64,000 bases of DNA from Curtobacterium sp. MCSS17_008 (lineage in GTDB: Bacteria; Actinomycetota; Actinomycetes; Actinomycetales; Microbacteriaceae), in assembly GCF_003234185.1 (NCBI RefSeq), contig NZ_QKSM01000001.1, positions 540,109 to 604,108 on the forward strand, in the 5' to 3' direction. The notes below the pieces were generated by a model. The model searched no databases and had not been told where the DNA came from. It was given only the letters and a program-made list of their open reading frames with translations. How positions within the stretch are numbered: the first letter of the stretch is position 1; each line of letters opens with the position of its first letter. Positions 50,615 through 59,642 of this stretch are shown in pieces. Made by a program: the position numbers and the translations under genes.

Positions 50615-52018
50615 ATGTCGGACGACGGCCACGGCTTCGCCACGGAACAGGTGCACGGCGGGTTCCTGCCCGACACCGCGCACGGCGCACGCGTGCCCGC
50701 GATCCACATGTCCTCCGGCTTCCTCTTCGACGACTTCGACCAGGCCCGCGACCGCTTCGCCGGGACCGACGACGGCTACACGTACACCCGGCTCGGCAAC
50801 CCGACCAGCGCCGATGTCGAGCGCCGGGTCGCCCTGCTCGAGCGGAGCCCCGAGGCGATCCTCGTCGGCAGCGGCCAGGCCGCGGTGACCGTCGCGCTCC
50901 TCGGGCTGCTGCAGGCGGGCGACCACGTGGTGAGCGCCCGGAGCATCTACGAGGGCACGAAGGGCCTGCTCCTGCAGAACCTGGCACGACTCGGCATCGA
51001 GGTCGACTTCGTCGCCGACCAGCGCGACCTCGACGAGTGGGCCCGGGCGGTGCGACCGAACACGAAGGCGTTCTTCGCCGAGACGATCCCGAACCCGAAG
51101 AACGACGTGCTCGACATCACCGGCGTCGCCGACACCGCACACCGTGCCGGGGTACCACTCGTCGTGGACAACACCCTGGCGACGCCGTACCTGGTCCGGC
51201 CGGTCGAGCACGGCGCCGACATCGTGGTGCACTCCGCCTCGAAGTTCCTCTCCGGACACGGGGCGGGGCTCGGCGGACTGGTCGTCGACGGCGGTCGGTT
51301 CGACTGGGCACGGAACCCCGAGCGGTTCGGTCACCTGACCGCTCCCGATCGGGCGCTCGGTGGGCAGAGCTACGTCGAGCGCTACGGCAGCCGGGCCTTC
51401 GTGGTGTACGCGCGGGACGTCGTCGCCTCCCGGATCGGCCCGGCACCGTCGCCGTTCAACGCCTTCCTGCTCCGCCAGGGCATCGAGACCCTGTCGCTGC
51501 GGGTGGAACGCCACACCGCGAACGCGCTGGCCGTCGCGTCGTTCCTCGAGCAGCAGCCGGAGGTGACGAGCGTCGACCACGCGGGTCTCGCCTCCAGTCC
51601 GTACCACGACCTCGCACGGCGCTACCTGCCCCGCGGCGCCGGATCCGTGTTCGCCTTCACGCTCGCCGGCGGCGAGCCGGCCGCGCGCGCCTTCGTCGAC
51701 GGGGTCGCGCTCTTCAGCCGGATGACCCACCTGGGCGACGTCCGTTCCCTCGTGCTGCACCCCGCGACCACGACCCACGCCGGCCGCACCGCGGCCGAAC
51801 GGCAGGAGCTCGGCATCGACGACGGTCTCGTCCGGCTGTCCGTCGGAATCGAGGACGTCGCGGACCTGCTCGCCGACCTCGAGCGCGGCCTGGCGGCGGT
51901 GCGGGCCATCACCGGTCGCGGCACGGCCGGACGGGAGGCCCGACCCGCCCCCGCCCCGACGCTCGCCGCCCTCGCGCACACCGTCCCGCAGGGGCACGTC
52001 GTGGCCGAGGAGGTCTGA
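50615..52018 (+). CDS. MetY-like trans-sulfuration enzyme, second paralogue
   Basis: PLP enzyme of 467 residues. PLP Lys210 is in SASKFLSGHG; YTYTRLGNPTSADVERRVALLE, GSGQAAVTVALLG and LHPATTTHAGRT match O-acetylhomoserine sulfhydrylases. It differs clearly from the metY at 14.8 kb. An Ala/Pro-rich tail of about 40 residues is extra. GAGGGCCC precedes ATG 50615. The flavin monooxygenase gene starts two bases after its stop, so the pair is an operon; I infer that sulfide or a thiol released by the monooxygenase is fixed into homocysteine or methionine. Confidence 0.85.
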   Translation: MSDDGHGFATEQVHGGFLPDTAHGARVPAIHMSSGFLFDDFDQARDRFAGTDDGYTYTRLGNPTSADVERRVALLERSPEAILVGSGQAAVTVALLGLLQAGDHVVSARSIYEGTKGLLLQNLARLGIEVDFVADQRDLDEWARAVRPNTKAFFAETIPNPKNDVLDITGVADTAHRAGVPLVVDNTLATPYLVRPVEHGADIVVHSASKFLSGHGAGLGGLVVDGGRFDWARNPERFGHLTAPDRALGGQSYVERYGSRAFVVYARDVVASRIGPAPSPFNAFLLRQGIETLSLRVERHTANALAVASFLEQQPEVTSVDHAGLASSPYHDLARRYLPRGAGSVFAFTLAGGEPAARAFVDGVALFSRMTHLGDVRSLVLHPATTTHAGRTAAERQELGIDDGLVRLSVGIEDVADLLADLERGLAAVRAITGRGTAGREARPAPAPTLAALAHTVPQGHVVAEEV

Positions 52019-52020
52019 CG

Positions 52021-53325
52021 ATGGGTGACCTGCAGCACTTCGGCTACTTCTTCTCGCGGGGCTTCGGTCCGCAGGCCTGGGGTCGCCCGGACTGGGACTG
52101 GGGCCACGACTGGACGAAGCCGGACCTGTACCAGCAGTCCGTCCGCGCGCTCGAGCAGGCCGGCATGGACCTGGTGATCGCCGAGGACGCCATCTCGCTC
52201 GGCAACCCCGCGACACTCGACCTGCGCATCCGACAGGCGTACGGCGGACCGAAGCACGACCCGCTGCTCCTCGCGCCGTACCTGTTCGCCGCCACACGGC
52301 ACATCGGCATCGCCCCGACGGTGAACGCCGGCATCACGCCCCCGTACCTGGCCGCCCGACAGGCGGCCACGCTCGCGCACCTGTCGTCGGACCGGTTCGG
52401 GCTCAACGTCGTCACCGACACCGGGAGTGCCCGCCACGTCGGGGCCGTGCCGCTGCCGCACGACGCCGCGTACGACCGGGCCGAGGAGTGGATCACGCTG
52501 CTCCGGCGGCTGTGGCACTCGTGGGGCGACGGGTACGTCGGGGACCCGTCCGACTGGCACTTCGCCGACGGGGACGCCCTCGACGCATTCCACCACGAGG
52601 GCGCCTCCTTCACCGTCGACGGCCCGCTCAACGCCCTGCCGCTCGGCACCGACCCGGTCGTGGTCTCCCCCGGCGGCTCGGGTCGCGGACTCGGTTTCGC
52701 CGGCACCCACTCGGACGTGCAGCTGGCGCTGGCGCCCCTGACGGCCGCCGCGGTGCGGGAGTACCGCGCCCGGGTCCACACGGCCGCCGCCGACGCCGGT
52801 CGCAGCGCCGACGACCTCCGGGTGCTCTTCGTGCTGAAACCCGTGGTGGTGTCGTCGGCGGCCGAGGCCGACCGGCTCGTCGCGGCGTCACGGCACCCGT
52901 CGGACGACGACCTCCGCGCCGCAGCGGTGGCGTGGTCGAGCGATTCCGAGACAGACCTGCTCGCGCTCGACCTCGACGCGCCGATCCCGGAGGGTACGTT
53001 CGGCGAGCACGTGTCGGCGGGCACGATCCGCGGACTCGTCGGGGACACACCCGATGCACCGCTCCGCGAGCTCCTGGCGCGGAAGGCCCGGCTCGGGCGG
53101 ATCAGTGCGCACCAGGGGTTCGTCGGGACGGCCGAGGAGTTCGCGGACTTCGCCGAGGAGCTCGGCGCCGATGCCGACAACGACGGGTTCATCCTGTCCG
53201 GCGACCTGCACCCGGCGCAGGTGTACCGGATGACGGGCGACCTCGTCCCGGCCCTGCGTCGTCGCGGGCTGCTGCGTCGGGAGTACGGCGACGGGGGCCT
53301 GCGCGCGAACCTGTTCGACTTCTGA
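52021..53325 (+). CDS. LLM-class flavin-dependent monooxygenase, NtaA/SnaA/DszA group
   Basis: 434 residues, TIM-barrel FMN enzyme. DLVIAEDAISLGNP, PTVNAGITPPYLAARQAATLAHLS, FGLNVVTDTGSARHVG and DPVVVSPGGSGRGLGFA follow the order of the NtaA/SnaA/DszA monooxygenases, which cleave C-S or C-N bonds of xenobiotics and organosulfur compounds with reduced FMN. The ATG follows the metY2 stop by two bases. A flavin reductase is needed and is not encoded nearby. The link to sulfur is inferred from the neighbour. Confidence 0.85.
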   Translation: MGDLQHFGYFFSRGFGPQAWGRPDWDWGHDWTKPDLYQQSVRALEQAGMDLVIAEDAISLGNPATLDLRIRQAYGGPKHDPLLLAPYLFAATRHIGIAPTVNAGITPPYLAARQAATLAHLSSDRFGLNVVTDTGSARHVGAVPLPHDAAYDRAEEWITLLRRLWHSWGDGYVGDPSDWHFADGDALDAFHHEGASFTVDGPLNALPLGTDPVVVSPGGSGRGLGFAGTHSDVQLALAPLTAAAVREYRARVHTAAADAGRSADDLRVLFVLKPVVVSSAAEADRLVAASRHPSDDDLRAAAVAWSSDSETDLLALDLDAPIPEGTFGEHVSAGTIRGLVGDTPDAPLRELLARKARLGRISAHQGFVGTAEEFADFAEELGADADNDGFILSGDLHPAQVYRMTGDLVPALRRRGLLRREYGDGGLRANLFDF

Positions 53326-53351
53326 GCCGGCGACGGCTCCGCGGCCTCGCC

Positions 53352-53531
53352 CTACTGCTTCTTCTTGGCCTGCTTCTTGTCGGACTTCTTCTTGTCGGAC
53401 TTCTTCTTGTCCGACTTCTTCTTGTCGGACTTGTCGTCCGACTTCTTCTTGTCGGACTTCTTCTTGTCGGACTTCTTGTCCGACTTCTTCTTGTCGGACT
53501 TCTTCTTGTGGGACTTCTTGTCCGACTTCTT
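53352..53531 (-). repeat. Degenerate 12/15-bp tandem repeat (AAGAAG-rich)
   Basis: About eleven units of AAGAAGTCSGAC or AAGAAGAAGTCSGAC on the coding (minus) strand. The unit lengths keep the reading frame. Base composition is far from the surrounding 70% GC. Confidence 0.9.
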
Positions 53532-54212
53532 CTCGTCCTGCTCCTGCTCGTCGCGGTCCGCACCGTCGTCCTGAGCGTCGTCCGCCTGCGCAGCACGCAC
53601 GCCGGCGGGTGCGAGACCGTCGACCGGCTCGACGACGACGGCCGCGCCGGTGTCCGCGAGCACGTCGACCTGCTGCTCCTCGACCACGGACGCCAGGGCA
53701 TCCTCGACCCGCTCCACCACGAGCTCCGCCCCGTCCTCGGCGAGCCGCAGCAGCGCCTGGGCAGCGCGCACCCGTGTGGTGGTCTTCCGAGCGAGCACGT
53801 CGGCCCGGGCTCCCTCGAGGAACCCGCGGAGTGCTCGCTCGACGGTCGACCGGCCCCGGGGTGCCGATCGGTCCAGGCGGTCGAGCTCTCCCGCGATGCC
53901 CGCGGTGTCGTCCTCGACCCGCTCGTCCCGGACCGACGCGACCAGCGCGGCGACGGCAGCCGCGGCGCGCTCCACCGCTGCCGAGCGCTGGTCGAGCACG
54001 ACGAGCATCTCGAAGACGTTGCCGTACGACACCGTCTCGAGGCGCACCGGCTCGGCGCCACGACCGCGGAGGACGAGCCGCGACTCGGGGGTGGGCAGCC
54101 AGGCGACCACCGCGGCGACGGTCGCCACGGACCCGACGATCCGCTCGTACTCCGCCAGTCCCAGACGGTCCTGCTCTCGCAGACGGACTCGGATCGCGAT
54201 CTCCTGCACCAC
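53352..54212 (-). CDS. Unknown protein with lysine-rich KKKSD-repeat tail
   Basis: 286 residues from GTG 54212 (GTG 54209 also possible); GAGAGG precedes it. Residues 1-190 are Ala/Val/Glu/Arg-rich, mostly helical in appearance, with no motif I recognise. Residues 190-227 are acidic. Residues 228-286 consist of about eleven KKSD or KKKSD units ending KKQAKKKQ, a strongly basic tail. Such tails bind nucleic acids or ribosomes. The gene lies just downstream of ssrA on the same strand. The C-terminal repeat is likely to vary in copy number between strains. Function unknown. Confidence 0.75.
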   Translation of the reverse strand: MVQEIAIRVRLREQDRLGLAEYERIVGSVATVAAVVAWLPTPESRLVLRGRGAEPVRLETVSYGNVFEMLVVLDQRSAAVERAAAAVAALVASVRDERVEDDTAGIAGELDRLDRSAPRGRSTVERALRGFLEGARADVLARKTTTRVRAAQALLRLAEDGAELVVERVEDALASVVEEQQVDVLADTGAAVVVEPVDGLAPAGVRAAQADDAQDDGADRDEQEQDEKKSDKKSHKKKSDKKKSDKKSDKKKSDKKKSDDKSDKKKSDKKKSDKKKSDKKQAKKKQ

Positions 54213-54294
54213 GCGTGGACCTCTCGTTCGGGATCGACGCGGGCCTGCCCCACGCCTGACCCGGACAGTAGTCCTCGGTACCCGCGGGAACAGC

Positions 54295-54335
54295 GAACGC
54301 CCCGCCGACGTCCAGGGGACGGCGACGGGGCGTTC
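54295..54335 (-). terminator. Terminator after ssrA
   Basis: GAACGCCCCG-CCG-ACGTCC (54295-54313) pairs with GGACGGCGACGGGGCGTTC (54317-54335), two mismatched positions, loop of three. It lies about 50 bases beyond the mature tmRNA 3' end. Confidence 0.7.
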
Positions 54336-54383
54336 AGGAGGCGATCTCGGTGATCAGCGTGACAGCGGCCCGACGTCCGGCGA

Positions 54384-54760
54384 TGGTGGAGATGGGGGGA
54401 ATCGAACCCCCGTCCATCGCTGCAATTCGACGTCTTCTACGGGCGTATCCGGATGATGCGTTCTGCTCGGCCCCGTCCTTTGCTACCGGCTTCTCGGACG
54501 ACGGGCCCAGTCTCAGTGCAAGTCCCGCACGGCCCTGAGGCGCAACCGTGCAGCAAGTCCTCTGGATGACGCCGGGATCAGGTTAGGGGACGGTCACCTG
54601 GCCGACGGACTTCATGTGCTGGGCTGCTTACGCAGCGAGAGCGAAGTCAGTGCGCTTGGAATTGGCACTTGTTGTTTTCCACGGATCGTTCACGAGATGA
54701 CCGTGGGTCCTCGGCCCGCTTCCCGTCGGCACACAGGCAATGTCGAAACCGATCATCCCC
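54384..54760 (-). ncRNA. ssrA: Transfer-messenger RNA
   Basis: 377 bases. The 5' end GGGGATG (from 54760) pairs with CATCTCC before the encoded ACCA 3' end, as a seven-bp acceptor stem with one G-U. The 5' sequence GGGGATGATCGGTTTCGACA is the tmRNA signature, and the 3' part has the T-arm GGGTTCGATTCCC. It frees stalled ribosomes and tags the nascent peptide. smpB lies 120 bases upstream on the same strand. The CCA is encoded. Confidence 0.97.
54628..54666 (-). other. tmRNA tag-peptide reading frame
   Basis: Resume codon GCC at 54666, then eleven sense codons and TAA at 54628-54630, giving the tag ANSKRTDFALAA. The LAA end is the ClpXP-type degradation signal; this tag is the actinobacterial type. 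Confidence 0.93.
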
Positions 54761-54879
54761 GTACGGGCCGGAACGTGCGAACCGCTGTCACGCTGTTGAG
54801 TTGCCAATGCTCCTGGTGGGGAGCAGTACCCCAGCCTAGCGGGGTCGGCTGGACGATGCCAGCACCGTTCGCCCTGGGC

Positions 54880-55356
54880 TCACTCGCCGAGGCGGTTGCG
54901 GGAGCGCATGGCACGCTCGGCCTCGCGCTTGTCGGTCTTCTCGCGCAGAGCCTGGCGCTTGTCGAACTCACGCTTGCCCTTCGCGACCGCGATCTCGACC
55001 TTGGCGCGGCCGTCGTGGAAGTAGATCTGGAGCGGGACGAGGGTGTACCCGCCCTGCGCCGTCTTGTGCGAGATCTTGACGATCTGCTGCTTGTGCAGGA
55101 GGAGCTTGCGCTTCCGTCGGGGCGCGTGGTTGTTCCACGTCCCCTCGGTGTACTCGGGGATGTGCACGGCGTCCAGCCAGGCCTCGCCTGCGTCGATGAA
55201 CGCGTACCCGTCGACGAGCGACGCGCGCCCCTCGCGGAGGGACTTCACCTCGGTACCCGAGAGCACCATGCCCGCCTCGTAGGTGTCCTCGATCAGGTAG
55301 TCGTGGCGCGCTCGACGGTTGGTCGCCACGATCTTCTCGCCGCGTTCCTTCGCCAT
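54880..55356 (-). CDS. smpB: SsrA-binding protein
   Basis: 158 residues, full length. Binds the tRNA-like part of tmRNA and carries it to stalled ribosomes. [39 protein letters not shown] and [17 protein letters not shown] are the conserved OB-fold parts, and the basic C-terminal tail ([20 protein letters not shown]) is the part that enters the mRNA channel. The ATG is followed by MAKERGEK. Its gene is the usual neighbour of ssrA and, in actinobacteria, of ftsX, ftsE and prfB. Confidence 0.97.
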   Translation of the reverse strand: MAKERGEKIVATNRRARHDYLIEDTYEAGMVLSGTEVKSLREGRASLVDGYAFIDAGEAWLDAVHIPEYTEGTWNNHAPRRKRKLLLHKQQIVKISHKTAQGGYTLVPLQIYFHDGRAKVEIAVAKGKREFDKRQALREKTDKREAERAMRSRNRLGE

Positions 55357-55423
55357 GGAGACTCCCTTCGGTTCCCGGGGCGACCCGGGTGCTGCTGCGC
55401 AGCCCTACAGCCTAGTGAACACG

Positions 55424-55460
55424 ACGACCGCGGCGCACCTTCCCGGCGCGCCGCGGTCGT
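55424..55460 (-). terminator. Hairpin between ftsX and smpB
   Basis: ACGACCGCGGCGC (55424-55436) and GCGCCGCGGTCGT (55448-55460) are perfect 13-bp arms, 14 bases after the ftsX stop. No T-tract. It may end the ftsEX transcript. Confidence 0.7.
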
Positions 55461-55473
55461 GGGGTCGTGGCCG

Positions 55474-56388
55474 TCAGACCCGCAGGTACCGGCGGATCGC
55501 GATGAGCGCGGACACCCCGGCCAGGAGCACGCCGATGACGATCACCGCAGGCACGACGACCGCCGCGTCCCCCATCCCGATGAACGCCGTCCCCGAGAAC
55601 CGCTGCGCCAGGTAGTTGCGGACGAAGAACCAGACGACGGCCACGATCGCACCGCCGGCCAGGACCGCGCCGATGGCCGCGGCGATCACGCCCTCGAGCA
55701 CGAAGGGGGTCTGGATGAACCGGTTCGACGCGCCGACCAGCCGCATGATCCCGAGCTCGCGCCGGCGACTGAACGCCGACAACCGGATGGTGGTCGCGAT
55801 GAGCAGCACGGCGGCCACGAGCATGAGCGACGCGATCCCGATCGCCGTGTACGACGACGCGTTGAGCAGGTTGAAGATCGGCTGCAGGTACCCGCGCTGG
55901 TCGACCACGCTCTGCACGCCGGCGACCTTCGACAGGCTCTCGACGAGCACGTCCGCCTGCGACGGGTTCTTCAGGTTCACCCAGAAGGTCTCGTTGAGGT
56001 ACTCGGGCTTCACGAACTCGGTGGCCGGCGAGTCCTTGAACTGCTGCTTGAACCGGTCGTACGCCTGGTCCTGGTCCTCGTAGTAGGTCTTCTCGATGTA
56101 CGGATCGAGCGTGGAGGACTCGAGCTGTGCCTGCACCTGCTCGCGCTGGTCCTCCGTGGCCTTCGCGCCGGTGCAGTTGCCCGTGGTGTCGGTGTCGGTG
56201 CAGAGGTAGACCGCGACCTGCGCCCGGTCGTACCAGTAGCCCTTCATCTGGTTGATCTGCATCTGCAGCAGGATCGCGGTGCCGACGAAGGTCAGCGAGA
56301 TGAAGGTGACCAGCACGACGGACACGACCATCGACACGTTGCGGCGTAGGCCCGAGGCGACCTCGGACATGACGAGCCCGAGCCTCAT
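55474..56388 (-). CDS. ftsX: Cell division protein FtsX
   Basis: 304 residues: one hydrophobic segment (about 18-45), an extracytoplasmic domain (about 46-190) with two Cys (63 and 72) that could pair, then three more segments. It transmits ATP-driven motion of FtsE to cell-wall hydrolases at the septum. [15 protein letters not shown] and [16 protein letters not shown] are conserved. ATG overlaps the ftsE TGA. Confidence 0.95.
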   Translation of the reverse strand: MRLGLVMSEVASGLRRNVSMVVSVVLVTFISLTFVGTAILLQMQINQMKGYWYDRAQVAVYLCTDTDTTGNCTGAKATEDQREQVQAQLESSTLDPYIEKTYYEDQDQAYDRFKQQFKDSPATEFVKPEYLNETFWVNLKNPSQADVLVESLSKVAGVQSVVDQRGYLQPIFNLLNASSYTAIGIASLMLVAAVLLIATTIRLSAFSRRRELGIMRLVGASNRFIQTPFVLEGVIAAAIGAVLAGGAIVAVVWFFVRNYLAQRFSGTAFIGMGDAAVVVPAVIVIGVLLAGVSALIAIRRYLRV

Positions 56389-57143
56389 CGGATGAGCCCC
56401 GGGATGGTCTGGATGCCGGTGGTGTTCGAGACGCCGGACCCGCGCTGGATCGGCAGCGCCTGCGTCTGGTACCCGCCGGACTGCTCGTCGCGCAGCACCG
56501 TGCCGTTCGAGAGCTCGATGACCCGGCGCTGCATCTGGTTCACGATGCTGGCGTCGTGCGTCGCCATCAGCACGGTGGTGCCTCCCTGGTTGATGCGTTC
56601 GAGGAGCGCCATGATGCCCGCCGAGGTCGTCGGGTCGAGGTTCCCGGTGGGCTCGTCCGCCAGCAGGATCGCGGGCTTGTTGACGACGGCACGGGCGATG
56701 GCCACGCGCTGCTGCTCACCACCGGAGAGCTCGTGCGGCATGCGGGTGGCCTTGCCGGCCAGGCCGACGAGCTTCAGCACGTCGGTGACGGCCTCGCTGA
56801 TGAACCCCTTGCTCTTGCCGATCACCTGCAGCGAGAACGCGACGTTGTCGAACACGTTCTTGTTCGGCAGGAGCCGGAAGTCCTGGAACACCACACCGAG
56901 GTTGCGGCGGAAGTACGGGACCTTGCGCGACGACAGGGCGCCCAGGCGCTGCCCGAGCACGTGGATCTGCCCGCGGGAGGGCTTCTCCTCCTTGAGGACG
57001 AGGCGCAGGAAGCTCGACTTGCCGGAGCCGGACGCGCCGACGAGGAAGACGAACTCGCCCTTGAGGATCTCGAGGGAGACGTCGTCGAGCGCAGGACTCG
57101 GGTTGCCCGAGTAGACCTTGGTGACCTGGTCGAATTTGATCAT
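56385..57143 (-). CDS. ftsE: Cell division ATP-binding protein FtsE
   Basis: 252 residues. Walker [10 protein letters not shown] (36-44), Q-loop [19 protein letters not shown], signature [15 protein letters not shown] and Walker [13 protein letters not shown] are intact. Family-typical [11 protein letters not shown] start. A C-terminal extension of about 30 residues ([12 protein letters not shown]) goes beyond the core. ATG 57143 is nine bases from TACCCT (57153-57158, this strand). Cotranscribed with ftsX. Confidence 0.96.
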   Translation of the reverse strand: MIKFDQVTKVYSGNPSPALDDVSLEILKGEFVFLVGASGSGKSSFLRLVLKEEKPSRGQIHVLGQRLGALSSRKVPYFRRNLGVVFQDFRLLPNKNVFDNVAFSLQVIGKSKGFISEAVTDVLKLVGLAGKATRMPHELSGGEQQRVAIARAVVNKPAILLADEPTGNLDPTTSAGIMALLERINQGGTTVLMATHDASIVNQMQRRVIELSNGTVLRDEQSGGYQTQALPIQRGSGVSNTTGIQTIPGLIR

Positions 57144-57152
57144 GACCGGATC

Positions 57153-57158
57153 AGGGTA
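57153..57158 (-). promoter_or_regulatory. -10 box of ftsEX
   Basis: TACCCT on the minus strand, nine-base spacer to ATG 57143. Confidence 0.45.
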
Positions 57159-57215
57159 GGTCCGGCCGGCCGGAAGTCAACCGAGGCGCGCGGCTCAGCT
57201 CACCCGTGAGGTCGT

Positions 57216-58325
57216 TCAGGAATCGTCGCCCTGCTTGCGCCAGCGGATGCCGGCGTTGATGAAGCCGTCGAGGTCGCCGTCGAACACCGCCGACGGGTTG
57301 TTGACCTCGTGCTCGCTCCGCAGGTCCTTGACCATCTGGTACGGCGCGAGGACGTACGAGCGGATCTGGTCGCCCCAGCTCGCCGTGATGTTGCCGGCGA
57401 GCTCCTTCTTCTTGGCGTTCTCCTCCTCCTTCTTCAGGAGCAGCAGGCGCGACTGCAGCACGCGCATGGCGGCGGCGCGGTTCTGGATCTGCGACTTCTC
57501 GTTCTGCATCGAGACGACGGTGCCGGTCGGCAGGTGGGTCAGGCGGACGGCGGAGTCGGTCGTGTTGACGGACTGCCCACCGGGGCCGGACGACCGGAAG
57601 ACGTCGACCCGGATGTCGTTCTCGGGGATGTCGATCGCCTCGGTCTCCGGCATGAGCGGGATGACCTCGACCGCGGCGAAGGACGTCTGGCGCTTGCCGG
57701 CGGCCCCGAACGGCGACATCCGGACCAGGCGGTGCGTTCCGGCCTCGACCGAGAGCGTCCCGAAGGCGTACGGCGCGTCCACCTCGAACGTCGCCGACTT
57801 GATGCCGGCCTCCTCCGCGTAGGAGGTGTCCATGACGGTGGTCCCGAACCCGTGCTGTTCGGCGTACCGCAGGTACATCCGGAGGAGCATCTCGGCGAAG
57901 TCGGCGGCGTCGACACCGCCGGCGCCGGCGCGGATCGTGATCACGGCCGGACGGTCGTCGTACTCGCCGTCGAGGAGCGTCTGCACCTCGAGGTCGCCCA
58001 TGGTCTTCTGGATCGCCTTGAGCTCGTCCTGTGCCTCGGCAGCGGAGTCCTCGTCGTCGGCCTCGTTCGCCATCTCGACCAGGACCTCGAGGTCGTCGAT
58101 GCGCTGTTCGGTGTCGGTGATCTTCCGCAACTCGGCCTGCTTGTGGGACAGCGCGCTCGTCACCTGCTGGGCGTGCTCGACGTCGTCCCACAGGTCCTGG
58201 GCACCCGCCTGCTCGCTCAGTTCGGCGATCTCGCGCTGCAGCCGGTCGACGTCGACGACCGAGCGGATGTTGCCGAAGGTCTCGCGGAGGGCGGACAGCT
58301 GCTCGGTGAAGTCAAGTTCGACCAT
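57216..58325 (-). CDS. prfB: Peptide chain release factor 2
   Basis: 369 residues. Reads UGA and UAA stop codons. The codon-recognition tripeptide SPF (204-206) and the peptidyl-hydrolysis motif GPGGQSVN with GGQ at 249-251 are present. The frame is open from ATG 58325 without the programmed frameshift of enterobacterial prfB. TAGGAT (58334-58339, this strand) is eight bases from the start, so it has its own leaderless promoter. Order prfB, ftsE, ftsX, smpB, ssrA is the common actinobacterial arrangement. Confidence 0.97.
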   Translation of the reverse strand: MVELDFTEQLSALRETFGNIRSVVDVDRLQREIAELSEQAGAQDLWDDVEHAQQVTSALSHKQAELRKITDTEQRIDDLEVLVEMANEADDEDSAAEAQDELKAIQKTMGDLEVQTLLDGEYDDRPAVITIRAGAGGVDAADFAEMLLRMYLRYAEQHGFGTTVMDTSYAEEAGIKSATFEVDAPYAFGTLSVEAGTHRLVRMSPFGAAGKRQTSFAAVEVIPLMPETEAIDIPENDIRVDVFRSSGPGGQSVNTTDSAVRLTHLPTGTVVSMQNEKSQIQNRAAAMRVLQSRLLLLKKEEENAKKKELAGNITASWGDQIRSYVLAPYQMVKDLRSEHEVNNPSAVFDGDLDGFINAGIRWRKQGDDS

Positions 58326-58333
58326 GGTCACCG

Positions 58334-58339
58334 ATCCTA
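58334..58339 (-). promoter_or_regulatory. -10 box of prfB
   Basis: TAGGAT on the minus strand, eight bases before ATG 58325. Confidence 0.5.
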
Positions 58340-58418
58340 GCGGCGCACGTCGCGCCGGGCCGACCGACGGACGCCAGGCGCATCGCGGGTCCGCCCCGCG
58401 GGCCACCGAGCCGTCGGG

Positions 58419-59582
58419 TCACCGCCCGAACGACGGGGCCCTGGACGCCATGCCCGCCCGGCTCGCCCGCGCGACCGCCTCCGGCAGGGCTGCGAGGAAG
58501 GCGTCGACGTCCCCTGCCGTCGAGGTGTGCCCGAGCGTGACCCGGAGCGCACCCCGGGCTTCCTCCTCGGACAGGCCCATCGCCAGGAGGACGTGCGAGG
58601 CCTCGGGCACGCCGGCCTGGCACGCGGACCCCGTCGACACGGCGACCCCGGCCGCGTCGAGCAGGAACAGCAGCGAGTCCCCCTCGCACCCGGGGAACGT
58701 GAAGTGGGCGTTGCCGGGCAGCCGGTCGACCGGGTCCCCCATGAGTACGGCGGACGGCACGGCCTCGAGGACACCCGCGACCAACCGGTCGCGCAGGGCC
58801 GAGGCGTCGTGCGGTCCGGCGGACGCGGCGACCCCGAAGGCGGCGGCGGCCGGGGCGTCCTGGGTGCCGCTGCGCACCTGGCGCTGCTGGCCGCCCCCGT
58901 GGATGAGCGGTTCGACGGTCGCGCGGCGACCGAGGACCAGGGCACCGATGCCCATAGGGCCGCCGATCTTGTGCGCGGAGACGCTCAGCGCGTCGAGGCC
59001 GGAGGCCGCGAACGAGACCGGGACCTGGCCGTACGCGGCGACGGCGTCGCTGTGGACGGGCACGCCGGCGGCGTGCGCGATTTCGACGATCCGGGCGACC
59101 GGCTGCAGGGTGCCGACCTCGTTGTTCGCCCACAGGAACGTGACCAGGGCGACGTCCGAGGCGTCCGCGAGCCGTGCCTCCAGTCCGGCGAGGTCCACGC
59201 GGCCCTGCGCGTCCAACGGGACCACGTCGACGACGGCGCCCTCGTGGCGCTCGAGCCACTCGACCGTGTCGACGGTCGCGTGGTGCTCCCCGGCGGGCAC
59301 GACGATCCGCGGCCGCGGACGGTCCTGCTGCCGTGCCCAGTACAGGCCCTTGACCGCGAGGTTGATGCTCTCGGTGCCGCCGGAGGTGAAGACGACCTCG
59401 ACGGGCTCGGCGTCGAGGGAGCGTGCCACGGCGGCCCGCCCGTCCTCGAGCAGCATCTTCGCGCGCTGTCCCGCGCTGTGGATCGACGACGGGTTGCCCA
59501 CCGTGGCGAGCGCCTCGGTGAAGGCGGCGAGCGCCTCGGGCAGGATCGGCGTCGTCGCGGCGTGGTCGAGGTAGACCGGCAT
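58419..59582 (-). CDS. Cysteine desulfurase, NifS/IscS-like
   Basis: 387 residues, PLP enzyme moving sulfur from cysteine to a persulfide for Fe-S clusters or tRNA thiolation. MPVYLDHAATTP start, NPSSIHSAG, FTSGGTESIN, WANNEVGT, PLP Lys205 in SAHKIGGPMG and the persulfide Cys321 in TGSACQAGVPEASHVLLAMG are intact. The short Cys loop is of the group I type. GGAAGGGG precedes ATG 59582. The tRNA 2-thiouridylase gene often found next to it is not here. Confidence 0.93.
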   Translation of the reverse strand: MPVYLDHAATTPILPEALAAFTEALATVGNPSSIHSAGQRAKMLLEDGRAAVARSLDAEPVEVVFTSGGTESINLAVKGLYWARQQDRPRPRIVVPAGEHHATVDTVEWLERHEGAVVDVVPLDAQGRVDLAGLEARLADASDVALVTFLWANNEVGTLQPVARIVEIAHAAGVPVHSDAVAAYGQVPVSFAASGLDALSVSAHKIGGPMGIGALVLGRRATVEPLIHGGGQQRQVRSGTQDAPAAAAFGVAASAGPHDASALRDRLVAGVLEAVPSAVLMGDPVDRLPGNAHFTFPGCEGDSLLFLLDAAGVAVSTGSACQAGVPEASHVLLAMGLSEEEARGALRVTLGHTSTAGDVDAFLAALPEAVARASRAGMASRAPSFGR

Positions 59583-59629
59583 GACTGCGCCCCTTCCGTG
59601 TGCGTTCCCAGGATACCCGCGGCCCCTCG

Positions 59630-59635
59630 TACCCT
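59630..59635 (+). promoter_or_regulatory. -10 box of glgX
   Basis: TACCCT, seven bases before ATG 59643; leaderless. 47 bp from the divergent desulfurase start. Confidence 0.5.
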
Positions 59636-59642
59636 GGTCGTC

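Noticed and set aside
53365..53574. Plus-strand frame encoding FFLSDFFLSD-type hydrophobic repeats
   Set aside because: It is the antisense image of the KKKSD repeat. The minus-strand frame has a start, a ribosome binding site and a normal N-terminal domain; the plus-strand frame has none of these.
58240..58325. Programmed frameshift in prfB
   Set aside because: The frame is open from the ATG to the end with no early in-frame TGA.
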